NCBI RefSeq assembly: GCF_017591425.1
Contig: NW_024464918.1
Span: 25,696,001-25,760,000 of the forward strand
DNA: 64,000 nt
Source: Ochotona curzoniae
Lineage: Eukaryota > Chordata > Mammalia > Lagomorpha > Ochotonidae
Direction of reading: 5' to 3'
Part shown: in pieces, positions 36,111 through 46,860 of the stretch
Position numbering within the stretch: the stretch's first letter is position 1
Layout of the letters: every line of letters begins with the position of its first letter
Program-made: the position numbers and the translations under genes
The notes under the pieces: model-generated
The model's input: only the letters and a program-made list of their open reading frames with translations
The model's database searches: none
What the model was told of the DNA's origin: nothing

Positions 36111-36279
36111 CTGTTCTAACAAGTCACTGTAAGTTCATTCCAGCACACTTTTTTTTCCCAAATCTATGTCCCCCCCCCTTTTTTTTCATAATACAGATCT
36201 TTCCACTAACTCTTCAAAGAGCTCTTGTACTCAGATCACCAAATCTAATAAACACTTCCAAGGAAGTTGACAGAAGCTG

Positions 36280-36558
36280 GCAGCAGTATCCCATATGGGC
36301 ACTGGTTTGTGTCCCAGTTGCTTCACTTCTAATCCAGCTCTCTGTCTCCGGCCTGGGAAAGCAGCAGAAGATGACCCAAAGCCTTAGAACCCTGAACCCA
36401 CAAGGCAGACCAAGAAGAAGCTCCTGGTTCCCACCTTCAGATCAGCTCAGCTCTTTTCTTGATATTGTGCCCATTTGGGGAGTGAACCAGCCAATGGAAG
36501 ACCTTCTCTCTCTGGAAAAATCTGCCTTTCAGATGAAAATAAATAAATCTTTAAAAAA
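36280..36558 (+). mobile_element. CSINE, 5'-truncated
   Basis: Starts near agcagtatcccatatgggca, then gtcccagttgcttcacttct, gggaaagcagcagaagatga, gctcctggttcccaccttca and an aaataaataaatctttaaaa tail. A G(11) run follows. Confidence 0.8.
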
Positions 36559-36567
36559 AGGGGGGGG

Positions 36568-36890
36568 GGGACTGGCACAGTGGCGTAGTAGCTAAAGTCT
36601 TCGTCTTGCAAGTGCTGGGATCCTGAAGGGTGCTGGTTCGTGTTCTGGTTACTCTATACCCCTTCCAGCTCCCTGCTTGTGGCCTGGGAAAGCAGGTGAC
36701 AACGGCCCAAAGCCATGGGAACCTGCACCCATGTGGGAGAGTCAGAAGAGGCTTCTGGCTCCTGGCTTCAGATTGCCTTAGCTCCAGCCATTGCAACCAC
36801 TCAGGGAGTGAGCCAGTGGATGGAAGATCTTTCTCTCTGTATCTCCTCTCTTTAAATCTGACATCCAAATAAAAATAAGTAAATAAATGG
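36568..36890 (+). mobile_element. CSINE, full length
   Basis: gactggcacagtggcgtagt (A box), aagtcttcgtcttgcaagtg, ctgcttgtggcctgggaaag, gcttctggctcctggcttca, gatggaagatctttctctct and an aaataaaaataagtaaataa tail. Directly follows the preceding SINE. Confidence 0.85.
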
Positions 36891-37059
36891 TTAAAGCAAT
36901 AAAAAGAAAAATAAATACAATTTTTAAGAAAGGAAGTCACCATAGGAGGTGGCTAGGAGCAGAACACAATTCCTACATAGTAAAAGAGCATGCTCTCAGA
37001 TTCCAAAGGTGGTAGGAGGCGTTAGGAAACTACCAGCAAGTCTATATCCCAGAGGCTTA

Positions 37060-37358
37060 TGAACCGGAGGTGGAGCACAGGGACCAGCCTCTGCTTACGA
37101 CACTGGCAGCCCACAATGAAGCACCTGCTCTACTTCAGATCCAGTTTCCTGTGAATGCATCTGGGCAAGGATCAGCAAATGACATACAAGCATGTGGGTC
37201 CCATTGGGGAGACTCCCAAGGGAATTCCAGGCTCCTGGCTGTAGTCTGGCCTGGCACTGCCCCAACTGTTCTGGCCATGTAAAGAGTAAATCCGCAAACA
37301 GAAGGGCTCCCTGTCAGTCATTCTGCCTTTCAAATGAAAATAAACTTCTAAAAAAGGA
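37060..37358 (+). mobile_element. Old CSINE
   Basis: Contains gggaccagcctctgcttacg, tcagatccagtttcctgtga, tgggtcccattggggagact, ccaggctcctggctgtagtc and a tttcaaatgaaaataaactt tail. Confidence 0.65.
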
Positions 37359-38120
37359 AGGAAGAGAAAGAAAGGAAGTACAAATAATACGTACTAAAAA
37401 GACTGTTTTATTTCAGTTCCTCATATTCTGATTTGCTTAAGCAAAGTCGCCTTTGCTACATCTAGGTAGATCTTAAAGAGACACAGGTGTAAGTACAGAT
37501 GAGAAGCTACAGTTTTATCTAAGTCCAGGGTCGGCGAGGGCTCTCAGCCAAGGCCCAGGTGACCTGCTGGATTCCCTCAAGTCCTCCTGCGATAGTCTGC
37601 TTGCACCAGGGCTGCCACAGCAGGGTGGGGCAGCACCATGTCCAAGCACACCCACAAGCAAGCTGGGGTAGCCTTGGCTGAAGTCAGCCCTTGCCCCACA
37701 CTGGGTCACTCTGCCCAAGTCCAGGGTCCATCAGTGTCCACTGAGCTGAATGAATTTACAGAAGAAAGGCGGGGTGGGAAAGAGGTGCAAATCAAGGTAT
37801 AATCACACTTGACAGTGAATTGCGAACTCCTCCCTTCTGGCCTCCCACTGCAAACAGCAAAGCACACTCCATCAGGCAGCACCAGGAAGCAACCTCTGCT
37901 GACTCTGCTGCTGTCCCTGCTGTGGCTGTGGAGTGAAGGCTGCTGCAAAGAGGCTAGGAAAGCCAGAGGGGCCCAGCCTGGCCACCAGAAGGAGGCACAG
38001 CCCCAGGGCTGCAGATACGTCACATCCACAAGTGGGCATAGCGTGTAAGCCTCTAAGAGCACCTGAAGCGGAGGGCACAGATGGAAGCACGGATGCCACA
38101 GGCCCCAACCATGTACTTAC

Positions 38121-38231
38121 GGGCTCCACAAACTCGAACATCTTTCGCTCCTGGACTTCCTGCACCTTGAAGACGTACTCCAGGGAGACTTCATAGAAAT
38201 GTTGTCGGACCAGGTGCACTTGGCTGTCTGC
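38121..38231 (-). CDS. ARHGAP26: ARHGAP26 coding exon, BAR domain (about residues 163-199)
   Basis: A 111-nt phase 0-0 exon encoding 37 residues, starting [20 protein letters not shown] and ending MFEFVEP. The acceptor is TATAG and the donor is CCC|GTAAGT. This is the third BAR helix; [12 protein letters not shown] and [10 protein letters not shown] are hallmarks of the GRAF family BAR fold. The sixth residue is His (codon CAC), where human GRAF1 as remembered has Asp; GAC to CAC is a single change, so it may be a lineage substitution. The next intron downstream is the 7.1-kb SINE-rich one. Confidence 0.96.
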
Positions 38232-38364
38232 CTATAAACAGGACAGGATTCAAGGGAAAAGTTACTTTCCAAAAAGAACATTCAGCCAACAGGCCAGAAA
38301 GCAATCTCCGGTGATGACTTACAAACCCAAGTAACACGGGCATGATCGTAATGGCCAGCAGAAC

Positions 38365-38525
38365 GCTGACTTTGTACCAGGCACCATGCCTATGATTATA
38401 GGTATCATAATCTACTGAACCCTCATTAAATTCTTATAAGGAAGGCAGCACATTATGTCTAATTTACAGGAGGAAAATGAAGCCTCCTGGTGTTAATGAA
38501 CTTGACCAAAGTTAAATAGCTCATC
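38365..38525 (+). repeat. MIR-like fragment
   Basis: Reads actttgtaccaggcaccatg, actgaaccctcattaaattc, aatttacaggaggaaaatga and accaaagttaaatagctcat, the MIR core in correct order. Confidence 0.65.
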
Positions 38526-38661
38526 CTGCACAGCTGGAATTTTCATCCTGCTAAACCTTCCCAGAACATTCCTGTATAAGAAAAAAAAAAAAAAAAAGGA
38601 CATATATTTCCAATACACAAATCCATCACATTACCATGACATTTTAAGAACTTGGCAAATT

Positions 38662-38995
38662 TGTTCCGGTGCAGTGGGCTAGTGGCCAATGTCCTTGCAT
38701 GCCAGGATCCCACGGGGACACCAGTTCGTGTCCCGGCTGTCCCACTTCCAATCCAGTTCCCTGTTTGTGGCCTGGGAAAGCAGCCAAGAACAGCTTAAGG
38801 CCTTGGGGCTCTGTGCCGATGTGCGAGACCCGGAAGAAGCTCCTGGGTCCTGGCTTTGGATCGGCTCGGCTCTGGCTGTTGCGTCTACTAAGGGAGTGAC
38901 CCAGTGGATGCAAGATCTTTCTGTCTCTCCTTCTCTCTGTGGATCTGCCCTTCCAAAATAATAATAATAATAATAATTAATAAATCTTTTAAAAA
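38662..38995 (+). mobile_element. CSINE with target-site duplication
   Basis: Flanked by AAGAACTTGGCAAAT (38646-38660) and AAGAACTTGACAAAT (38996-39010), a 15-bp duplication with one difference. Head ggtgcagtgggctagtggcc, gatcccacggggacaccagt, gggaaagcagccaagaacag; its tail contains an (AAT)n expansion at 38957-38976. Confidence 0.9.
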
Positions 38996-39959
38996 AAGAA
39001 CTTGACAAATCATTCATTCCCATGTAACTATCACGAGCAAAAAGTAACCTCCTTTACAGAGCATACAACATAGTGCAGAAAAGACACAATGATAAACGGA
39101 TCATGAAGATCAAGTTCTGATACAGTTCAGCATGCTATCAAACAGCCCCAAGAAGTGCATCCAATCGCTCATGCAAGCAACTTCCTTTGGGACAAACTCA
39201 TACCTCACGGCACTACAGCCAGGCTGCAAAGAGCCTTTTGCACAAAACCAGGCTGCAGGGCCAGGTCCCAGGAAATTTGTAACGTGACCAAGCAGGACAT
39301 GGAGCTTATCCAAGCTCGGAAGAGTCCAAGTTGGAGGCATAATTTTGGAAAGCCCCTACTCCCAGCACTCTTTTTGCCCAGGTGCAACTGCTTAGCTAGG
39401 CTCGCATACTTCCCATCTGGGCTCCTGCCAGCCACGCTCTGTATGCTGCTGGAACTTTCTGTGGTCTCCTTGTGCAAACCCAGCACCTGTGCTGAGGCAT
39501 GCATGCACTTCCCTGGTCATCTCTGATTCCTCACACCTCCTCCCACTTGGCACTGCAGGGCAGCTACAGGCTGCTTCTGAACACACACAAAGCTCTGTCA
39601 ACACTGAGGTGAGGCGGGAACAAACGCACCAGGAGGCAGGCCCTGTGAGGGGGGGACAGCTGGTGCCAATCAGAGGGGCAGGGACCTGACCTGGGCGCAT
39701 GCCCTAGGCCTAGGCTTGTGAGACCAGCTTCAGCCACTGCCGCTCTCTGGAGAAGGGAGTGATTATATCAGCCTTTGCTTGTGAGAAGGATTGCATCTAA
39801 GAAAAGATGGGCTAATGCATCTGAGCGATTTGCACCAGGGGAAAGTGCCCCCACTCATGTATGTGGGCCATGACAGGCCCCTAGCGCTTCAGAGCAGAGA
39901 GGGCTCTCTGTCCTCCTCTGCCCAGCTCCAGTCACAACACCCCTAGGCCACCGCACCTC

Positions 39960-40260
39960 TCGCCTGACTGGGCTTGCCACCTTCATTCTGTCTCCTAGCC
40001 CCTAGGCAATCCCCACTGAGAAGCCAGAACACCTTCTCAAAATCTAAGTCAGAAGCCTCATGGCTTCCAGCCTTTACCCCTAAGGACACTGTCAGGGCAA
40101 GACCCCCGTGATCTGCTCATCCCCACCTGTCCAAGAACAGGCACTGTGCCCTCTTTGCCATGCTGTGCAAACTCGCCGTCAGTGTTCCATCCCCTGGACA
40201 CACAGACACACACACTCACTCAATACACTCTGCAGATGACCCAATAAACACATTCATGAC
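39960..40260 (+). repeat. Possible L2 fragment
   Basis: Has aaaatctaagtcagaagcct, catggcttccagcctttacc and a cactgtgccctctttgcc block, in the order of an L2 3' region. Weak by eye. Confidence 0.3.
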
Positions 40261-41243
40261 TGTTATGCCCAATGTATTTCCCTGCTGTTTTAACCTAGCC
40301 CACTTGATCTTATCACCCAAGGACTTGGGTTTTTGCTCACAAACCCACCCCCAAAGAGACTGTCCTCACTCTGTACCCTGCTTGCCCTTCTCATGCTTCT
40401 GGGAATGGGTCCAGACTCTAGAGAGAAGCATATTCACTGACCACACTGTCTCCGTGGGTTACCCCAACTTATTTCCTTGTCACCGTGTCAAACTCTTCTT
40501 TCTCATCTTTCTTTCCTCGTGTGTTGCCTACTGGCGTGGGAAGCTTAGGAGGGCAAAATCCTCGTCCCAGGTCTTCCGGCTCCCACCCAGACCCAGCGGT
40601 GCCTGGCTCATGTCCAGCAGAGCTTGCAGGATCAATGAACTGATGGTCACCATGTGGCCATCCCTTAGCACCAAAGGCACAATGGCCCTGGAGTGACATA
40701 GCCCTAAGAAGCAACACATAATTGTGCACTTCCAAGGACAAGAAAGAAAAAAATCCCACGTGGAATTCTGTGTTTCTCTTGCCCAGGCCCTGCCTACTCC
40801 AACCAGCCCGCCCTGCAGATCGCACCAGGCAGTCCTCCTGTCACTAAACCTGGAAGGCTACCAGCTTCTCCAACGTTTCTTGTAGACTCTGTGTGGGCAC
40901 TCAAACAGCTTATAGAAACAGGAGCATTACAAAAAGCTGATTTTGGAGACAGTAAAATTTTTGCAATCTACACACTGTTTTCTCCTTGGATTTTTTTTTT
41001 TTTCATGAGCATTGTAAAGGGCCCTCATGTGCATGGACTCTGACCTTTTTTTACATAAGCTTCCCTTTCAATTGTGTTTTCCACCTTTTTGCAGGATGCC
41101 CAAAAAAGTAGACCCTTCATTTTATTCACCACAAGGCACGCTGAGCCTGAACAAACTCTCACAAGTTTGCAGTGAGTCTCAACACAAATCACTTAAGGGA
41201 AAACTTCCAGGCAATTGAATGCACTGACTGTTTTCAAAATCAT

Positions 41244-41257
41244 CCACTAGGTGGCAG
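41244..41257 (+). promoter_or_regulatory. CTCF-like motif (perfect core)
   Basis: CCACTAGGTGGCAG matches all 14 positions of the core consensus CCASYAGRKGGCRS. It is outside every recognised repeat, 0.8 kb downstream (in the transcript) of the exon at 42024-42125. Predicted only; occupancy needs chromatin data. Confidence 0.55.
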
Positions 41258-42023
41258 CCTTGCTCCACCTTGCTGCTCCCTAGGCCTCCCTACATGGCTT
41301 TAGAGATGGGCTCAAAGCACACCCTGGGGAATTGGCAATCTGAGGAATAAAGCTGGATAATCACCTAGCAGATTTCATGCCCAGGGTGCCAGGTGTTGAA
41401 CAATGCTTCCTAAAAGCTGACTTATTTTTCAATAAATGTGAAAGAAAACCATCACTAAATAGCAGGACATGTGTTCTGAGTAACACCTACCACCTGGCAG
41501 CCTCCACAGCCTCCCCTAAAAGAGCACAAAACAGGTGAGAGAAAGGGGTTCCACAGCCTGCGGCCAGGACTGGCCAGCCACTGGCAGACATCTCCATATC
41601 TCCTAGCTTCAGTTTCCTCGTCTGTAAAAACGGAAATGATGCACACTCCAGCCCAACAAGATGAATTGGGGAGGACCCCATGCAAAGAGCTCCCCACAAC
41701 TCCTAGTGAAACACTCACACAATTAGTGTTGGCTGCAGGGCTACAACTAATAAGCAATGCTGCGGATGGACCTGAACCAGCCAGGATTGGTGAGCAGTCC
41801 CTGTCCCCAGAGATCTGGTGGAGCACTCACAGGACAGAAAGGAACGGACATCAGGAACACTGCCGGCCGGGAAATGCAGCTCCTGGGCAGTGCTAAGGTA
41901 ACCCTGGCACTGGGCACGGGAGGCAGATGCAGGGCCGAGCGCCCCTCCCGAGGACTCTTCTGGCCGGCCAGCAGCCAACTGCAGCCACACATCATACTTC
42001 CTCCAGGAAGGCAAATTTCTTAC

Positions 42024-42125
42024 CTCCTGAAGCTGAGACTCCTTCTTTTTGGAAGATAAGTTCAAGTGCTTTTCTAAGACGCTACAATACTTCTCGGTCT
42101 CCTTGTCATACTTCTTTTTGGCTTC
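42024..42125 (-). CDS. ARHGAP26: ARHGAP26 coding exon, BAR domain (about residues 129-162)
   Basis: A 102-nt phase 0-0 exon encoding 34 residues, beginning EAKKKYDKETEKYC and ending LSSKKKESQLQE. The acceptor is CTCAG and the donor is GAG|GTAAGA. Lysine-rich patches (AKKKYDK, SSKKKES) are the positively charged face of the BAR domain that binds phosphoinositide membrane. Residue 143 reads Ser, whereas I remember a small non-serine residue in human; this could be species variation or a memory error. Length, phase and context match the family. Confidence 0.96.
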
Positions 42126-42428
42126 CTGAGAACAGAAGAAGAAAGAGGAAAATGTCGACTGAAAGCAGCACCCTGGCCTTCAAGTTCTGTGTTTTATGTC
42201 ACAGCTGCGAAGCATCTGAGTACACCATGGCTGCCCACAACCAGGTTCCGAAAATTCATACAACACCCAAGACTTCACACAAACGCCTCCCATCAGGCCC
42301 AGAGGCACCCCCGCCATGCCAGACTCTAGATGCACACCCAGTGTGCAGCCACGGGAAGCCAGAGTGTCCACCTCAAAGAACTGTATTTGGGGTTTTGTTT
42401 ATTTTTTTCTTTTAAAGATGTATTTTTT

Positions 42429-42762
42429 GGCCCGGTACGATGGCCTAGTGGCTAAAGTCCTTGCCCTGAACACACCAGGATCCCATATGGGCGCCAGTTC
42501 TAACCCAGGCAGCTCCACTTCCCATCCAGCTCCCTGCTTGTGGCCTGGTAAGACAGTTGATGAAGCCCAAAGCCTTGGAACCCTGTGCCCGTGTGGGAGA
42601 CCTGGAGAGGTTCCTGGCTCCTGGATTTGGATCAGTGCAGCAAAGGCTGATGAGGTCACTTGGGGAGTGAATCATCGGATGGAAGATCTTCCTCTCTGTT
42701 TCTCCTCCTCTTTGTATATCTGACTTTGCAATAAAATAAAGAAATAATAAATCTTTATAAAA
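42429..42762 (+). mobile_element. CSINE, full length
   Basis: ggcccggtacgatggcctag (A box), gatcccatatgggcgccagt, gttctaacccaggcagctcc (B box), ttggggagtgaatcatcgga, gaagatcttcctctctgttt and a tail rich in AATAAA. Little diverged. Confidence 0.92.
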
Positions 42763-42935
42763 TAAATAGATCTTTATTTTTATTGGCTACAAAACCAGGG
42801 AGCTCCTTTTTCCTCAGACATGTCAACAGAAACCCGGCAGACACACGTTATACAAGCGGTAAGGAAAGTCCTGGTCAAGCAGAGCCCCTCCTTCGGCGGT
42901 GGCACACCAGACCTGGGCAAGAGCCTGGCTATACA

Positions 42936-42949
42936 GCGCCCTCTGCAGG
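42936..42949 (-). promoter_or_regulatory. CTCF-like motif
   Basis: The minus strand reads CCTGCAGAGGGCGC, one mismatch (position 3) from the core consensus. It points opposite to the motifs at 41244 and 43429. Confidence 0.45.
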
Positions 42950-43428
42950 CCTGCTGCCTCAAGGTCCCCTGTGCTCATCTTGTGTTGATGGTGCAGGGAC
43001 AGAGAGGGACCTTCCGGAAGCAACTGGATTTCACCAGACTGGCGGGCAGTGCCGCATGACCGAACCAAAAGGTCAGGACACAGAGACACACGTGGCAGGT
43101 GGGCTGCCCACCTCTCTGCCTCCTAGGTTACCCTCAGCACATGCTCGACCAGCCCCCATCCCCTATCAAAAGCCAGGAGACTGTCCGACTGAGACTGTCC
43201 ATCCAAAATTGTAAGTCCAAACCTCCTCCTTCACAGAGAGACTATTCTAAGGCATTTGTTAGAGTCACATAAAGCGGACAGAGTGAGAGAAGGAGAGACA
43301 GACAGCAAGCTAGCGAGTGCAGAGCTTCCCCGCCCCCACACTAGCCATCAGCCATGACTTCTCAAGGCACTGAACCAGGGAAGGGAGCAGAGGTCTGTGC
43401 CAAGCAAGAGTGGTGATGCCTGAATTGC

Positions 43429-43442
43429 CCTGCAGGTGGCGC
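43429..43442 (+). promoter_or_regulatory. CTCF-like motif
   Basis: CCTGCAGGTGGCGC, one mismatch (position 3) from the core consensus, 480 bp from the oppositely oriented motif at 42936. Confidence 0.45.
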
Positions 43443-43717
43443 ACTCAACTGGGGATGACCTGGAGTAAAACTGGAGAAGAAAATGTGGTAAAACTTTGGG
43501 ATTCTGTGGATTCCAATGCAAACATCTTCCCTAGGGGTGACCCTAACACTCTGCAGAGGGTCAAGCCGACCTTAGTGATTTCACCCTGGGCAGGGAGCTC
43601 TGGAGACGGAACCTTTGAAACAAACAGGGTTCCTTTCGTGGTGTCTGATGACATGAGAGAATCAGCCTCATGGTGGCTGGCTTTCTTGGGTCAGGGGTGA
43701 CATGTGGTGGTCTCAGG

Positions 43718-43743
43718 GTGTGTGTGTGTATATATATATATAT
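43718..43743 (+). repeat. (TG)n(TA)n microsatellite
   Basis: Five TG units then about seven TA units, uninterrupted. Confidence 0.85.
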
Positions 43744-44253
43744 GCCAAATGGGAAATTCTACATAAAACTGTCACTTTTCACAATTAGAACACTAGAAAA
43801 ATGTAAAGATCTGGTAAGAGAGGGCAGATTTCCTCACAGTAAAATCCGGCTGAGTAAAATCTAGTTCTGCCTTCCTTTAAAGTAACTCCAGAGGCCCACA
43901 GGGTTCAAAGGCAAGCTTGCTTAGGCTGAGGGTCCCAGACTTCCACAATAAACGCTTTGCCACAACAACAATGTGGCCCACTGCTCCAGGATACAGCCAC
44001 CCAGCAACACAGTGAAAGCCAGGGTTCCACCTGAGGAGGATTTCCAACCTAGAGCAAAACAATCAGACGGCACAACACCAGGAGGTGTGCTTGGCTGACC
44101 ACAAAGGCGGGTCCACACAGCGGTCTCCCGCAAAGAGCAGTGGAGCTGGACACCAGCTTACCTGCTGAGCAAGGCCGGCGTAGGTCCCCGAGGAAGGCGC
44201 TGCTTGCCAGCCCTCCCACCTAGCCACCCCAGAACAAGGCTCACAGAACTCAC

Positions 44254-44325
44254 CTTGGCAGCCCCAATCTGCTCTTTGCGAAACTTCTCCAAGGGTGTGA
44301 TAAGCACTTCGCTGGCGTTCTCAAT
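44254..44325 (-). CDS. ARHGAP26: ARHGAP26 coding exon, BAR domain (about residues 105-128)
   Basis: A 72-nt phase 0-0 exon encoding 24 residues, [20 protein letters not shown] followed by GAAK. The acceptor is GCCAG and the donor is AAG|GTGAGT. The segment [19 protein letters not shown] is strongly conserved across the GRAF/oligophrenin family, and its basic residues lie in the BAR helix region that contacts acidic lipid. Because the length is a multiple of three, skipping this exon would keep the reading frame, removing 24 residues from a BAR helix; no evidence of skipping can be read from the sequence. Confidence 0.96.
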
Positions 44326-44689
44326 CTGGCGAAGAAACGACGGGCAGGGGTCAGCGGAGAATCACAGTGCATCACACCCATAACCTCACTGCCCCTTTAA
44401 CGCACAACTGACATAGGTTCTTCAACATACACAGAGGACATGCGCCAACTGGGTGGGGCCGAAGTTTTACGATTCAGGGGATGGTTCCTTGTAAAATACT
44501 CATTCACCTAACTTACAGAAAAAGCATGCCAGCACTGGGTCTAGGTTAAAAACAAGAAACAAAACACCTCCAGACATTTAGTGGCACAAAAACCTTTGGA
44601 GCCTGATTCCGTGCTATCCCACGGGACTGCAGAGCACAGCTGGGACAGCCAGGCTCCTGACAGGCTTGGACCACCGGAGGGGAATGCCT

Positions 44690-44840
44690 TTCAGTTTCAC
44701 CTCTCCGGGCTCACCTCTCCTACCTTGCTGTCCAAACTCCTGCCATTCCAGTGTACCTCAGATGTACCAAACTTGGCCCACCTCAGCATGTCGATGTCTG
44801 TTCTCAATCCCTTGGCCTGGGTGACCCCTTATCCCAATTG
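44690..44840 (+). repeat. Possible L2 fragment
   Basis: Reads ttcacctctccgggctcacc, aactcctgccattccagtgt and tcaatcccttggcctgggtg, loosely the L2 3' region. Confidence 0.3.
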
Positions 44841-44937
44841 AGGTTTCCCTAACCACCAAATGTGATCCCAATAAACTCTCCTACCCCCAGTGTGTTCTTC
44901 AGAATACATATCCCTGCTGAAGATCTCCAGTTTATCA

Positions 44938-44963
44938 ATACACACACGCGCGTGCGCACGCAT

Positions 44964-45022
<59 letters not shown>
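44938..45022 (+). repeat. Long (CA)n microsatellite
   Basis: A CACACACGCGCGTGCGCACGC head with CG interruptions leads to about 27 uninterrupted CA units (44967-45022). The head contains alternating purine-pyrimidine suited to Z-DNA. Confidence 0.95.
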
Positions 45023-45024
<2 letters not shown>

Positions 45025-45124
45025 ACCACAGTCTTGTGAATGGTCACTTGCCCACTACCACCCCCAAAACACTGGGAGGGCTGGAACAAAGGAGCACTCA
45101 ACTATTTCCTGAATGCCAAAATGA

Positions 45125-45260
45125 ACGAATGAATGATGACTTGAATGGCTGCCAATCATGTGGCCATGAGCAAAACATCTAACCTCTCTGGGCTCTAATT
45201 TCTTCACTGGCAAAATGTGTGGGTGGAACTGTTCCAGCTCTAGGATTCTATAGTGTTCTC
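45125..45260 (-). repeat. MIR-like fragment
   Basis: Has gtggccatgagcaaaacatc, taacctctctgggctctaat and ttcttcactggcaaaatgtg, a MIR in reverse orientation. Confidence 0.6.
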
Positions 45261-45699
45261 TGCGCCAGTGTGGTATGTTTCAGTCTCGATCATTGTTCAC
45301 TCTTCACTCAACTATTTATGCCAGAAATGTCACTGTAACAAAGCATTTTTTTTTTTTTGCTTAATCACATGCATGTGCATTGCAATGAAACAGAGTAAAT
45401 GTTAGAAGTCACAGTTAGTCACACTCAAAAACTGGACAATGCAGGGAGAGAAAACACTTCTCCCAATGTATTTCCACTTGGGCTTTTTCTAGTCTTTGAG
45501 AACATGTGTTTCAGAAGAGAACATTTTAACTCCTCAGTGTTATCAAGTGTTGCAAAGTTCGCTCATTTGGTTTTTATTGTTGTGGGATGTTGCTTTAGTA
45601 GCATATTTGTTTAAGCCTTTACTACACACTAAGTGGCAGTCGCCGACGCTCCCAGAGATGTGCTGGGCTCCTGACTGGTTACTGATCTTAGCCACATGG

Positions 45700-45820
45700 T
45701 AAAATCAGCTGGAGAGTTTCAAAACTTCCCAGTGTGCAAGCTACACTCTGGACCAGTGAATGCACAGTCTCTAGATTTGAGTGGCCACCTATTCCAGCAG
45801 CTATCCGAGACTGAGAAGCC
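45700..45820 (+). repeat. Possible MER5-like fossil
   Basis: taaaatcagctggagagttt and cagtgtgcaagctacactct resemble a short hAT element. Weak. Confidence 0.3.
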
Positions 45821-46709
45821 AGTACTAACGGATACTCAATACACCAAAGCTTTCCACCTGCTTCCCTAGGTGTCAGGACATTCAATTCCTGTCTGAGTCC
45901 CACCCTGCCTGCTGCTATCTGCTAGCTTTGACAAAACTTGCAGACAGTGCAGCGTCAGATCTCCTGGGTCAGTCTACAACCACATGATTTCCACTCAGTT
46001 CCAAGCACTGATTTGGACCCTGGAGGGGCCATACACACTACAGACCAACTGTGGGCATCAGGACACCATGTGGGAAACAGAAGCAGAGCATGAACTGCCA
46101 AGTCAAGGAAATGAAAGCACAGTCAAGTATCCGGTTGGGTCAGGGAAGGCTTCCCAGAGAAGGTACAACCTGGCTGATTTGGGCATCAACAGGGATGCTG
46201 CCACCGCAGGATGTAGAGGTGGAAGGACGGGGGTGGGGGCTTGCCATTGCCAGACACTCAGAGACAGACAGCTGAAACCCAATTCATTGGTATGAACAAT
46301 AAAATTGCAGAGGCAAGTTGAAAAGTATAATCCAGTCATTGTTCCCCTGCCACAGGCCACTGCACTCTACAGGGGACCCAGGAGGATCTGCACACCACAG
46401 CCCCCACCCTCCAATACTGACTCAGTCAAGAATCCAGCTCTGCAGATGCACTTCTCTTTCTCGGACACCAGCACGTGCACAAACACGCAAGCTGTCCCCT
46501 TCCTCCACTCAGCACCAGCCTTGCGGTTGTTGCCACCCACCCGATTCTGAGGGAAGCTCAGGGCCAGAAGCCACCAAGGGAGACAAGGGCTCTGGCAGCA
46601 GGGCTGAAGGGCAGAGCCCACACTATGGGGAGTTCTAAAGAAAACCCTACATTTTTCTTTCCTTCCATTTCAGTATAGATCTGGCCTTGCACCCAGGCTG
46701 CACCCATAC

Positions 46710-46860
46710 TTATTAACTGTGTGACCCCTGGTCAAATCACTGAACTTCCATAAATCTCAGTATTTTTGTCTGAAAAATGGGGATAATACAATAAGCAGTT
46801 CACATATTCTATATGAGGGTGAAAATGTAAAAAGCTATGCAAAGCACTTGGCTATATACT
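46710..46860 (-). repeat. MIR-like fragment
   Basis: ttaactgtgtgacccctggt, caaatcactgaacttccata, ttgtctgaaaaatggggata and atgcaaagcacttggc: a well-preserved MIR in reverse orientation. Confidence 0.75.

Larger units (their letters stand above)
31056..38120 (-). other. 7.1-kb SINE-dense intron
   Basis: About twelve SINE copies of both orientations, a MER5-like and two MIR-like fragments fill much of this intron. Unannotated stretches are 33250-33650, 33780-34400 (no repeat seen) and 37360-38120 (GC-rich unique DNA). The stretch 35521-36270 is discussed as a possible fossil retrocopy. Confidence 0.85.
38232..42023 (-). other. 3.8-kb intron
   Basis: After a MIR-like piece and one SINE (38662-38998), bases 39010-39960 and 40560-42020 are unique DNA; 39960-40260 is weakly L2-like. 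A perfect match to the core CTCF motif lies at 41244-41257. Long open frames here are not supported as genes. Confidence 0.8.
42126..44253 (-). other. 2.1-kb intron
   Basis: One SINE at 42429-42762, two CTCF-like motifs (42936-42949 and 43429-43442) and a TG/TA repeat at 43718-43743. The rest, 42770-43710 and 43750-44250, shows nothing recognisable. Confidence 0.85.

Noticed and set aside
36071..36595. 174-codon open frame on the plus strand
   Set aside because: Half of it is the SINE at 36280-36558; frames through SINEs recur across the window.
40160..40696. 178-codon open frame on the plus strand
   Set aside because: Inside an ARHGAP26 intron, partly over a possible L2 fragment, with no recognisable domain and no splice or promoter context.
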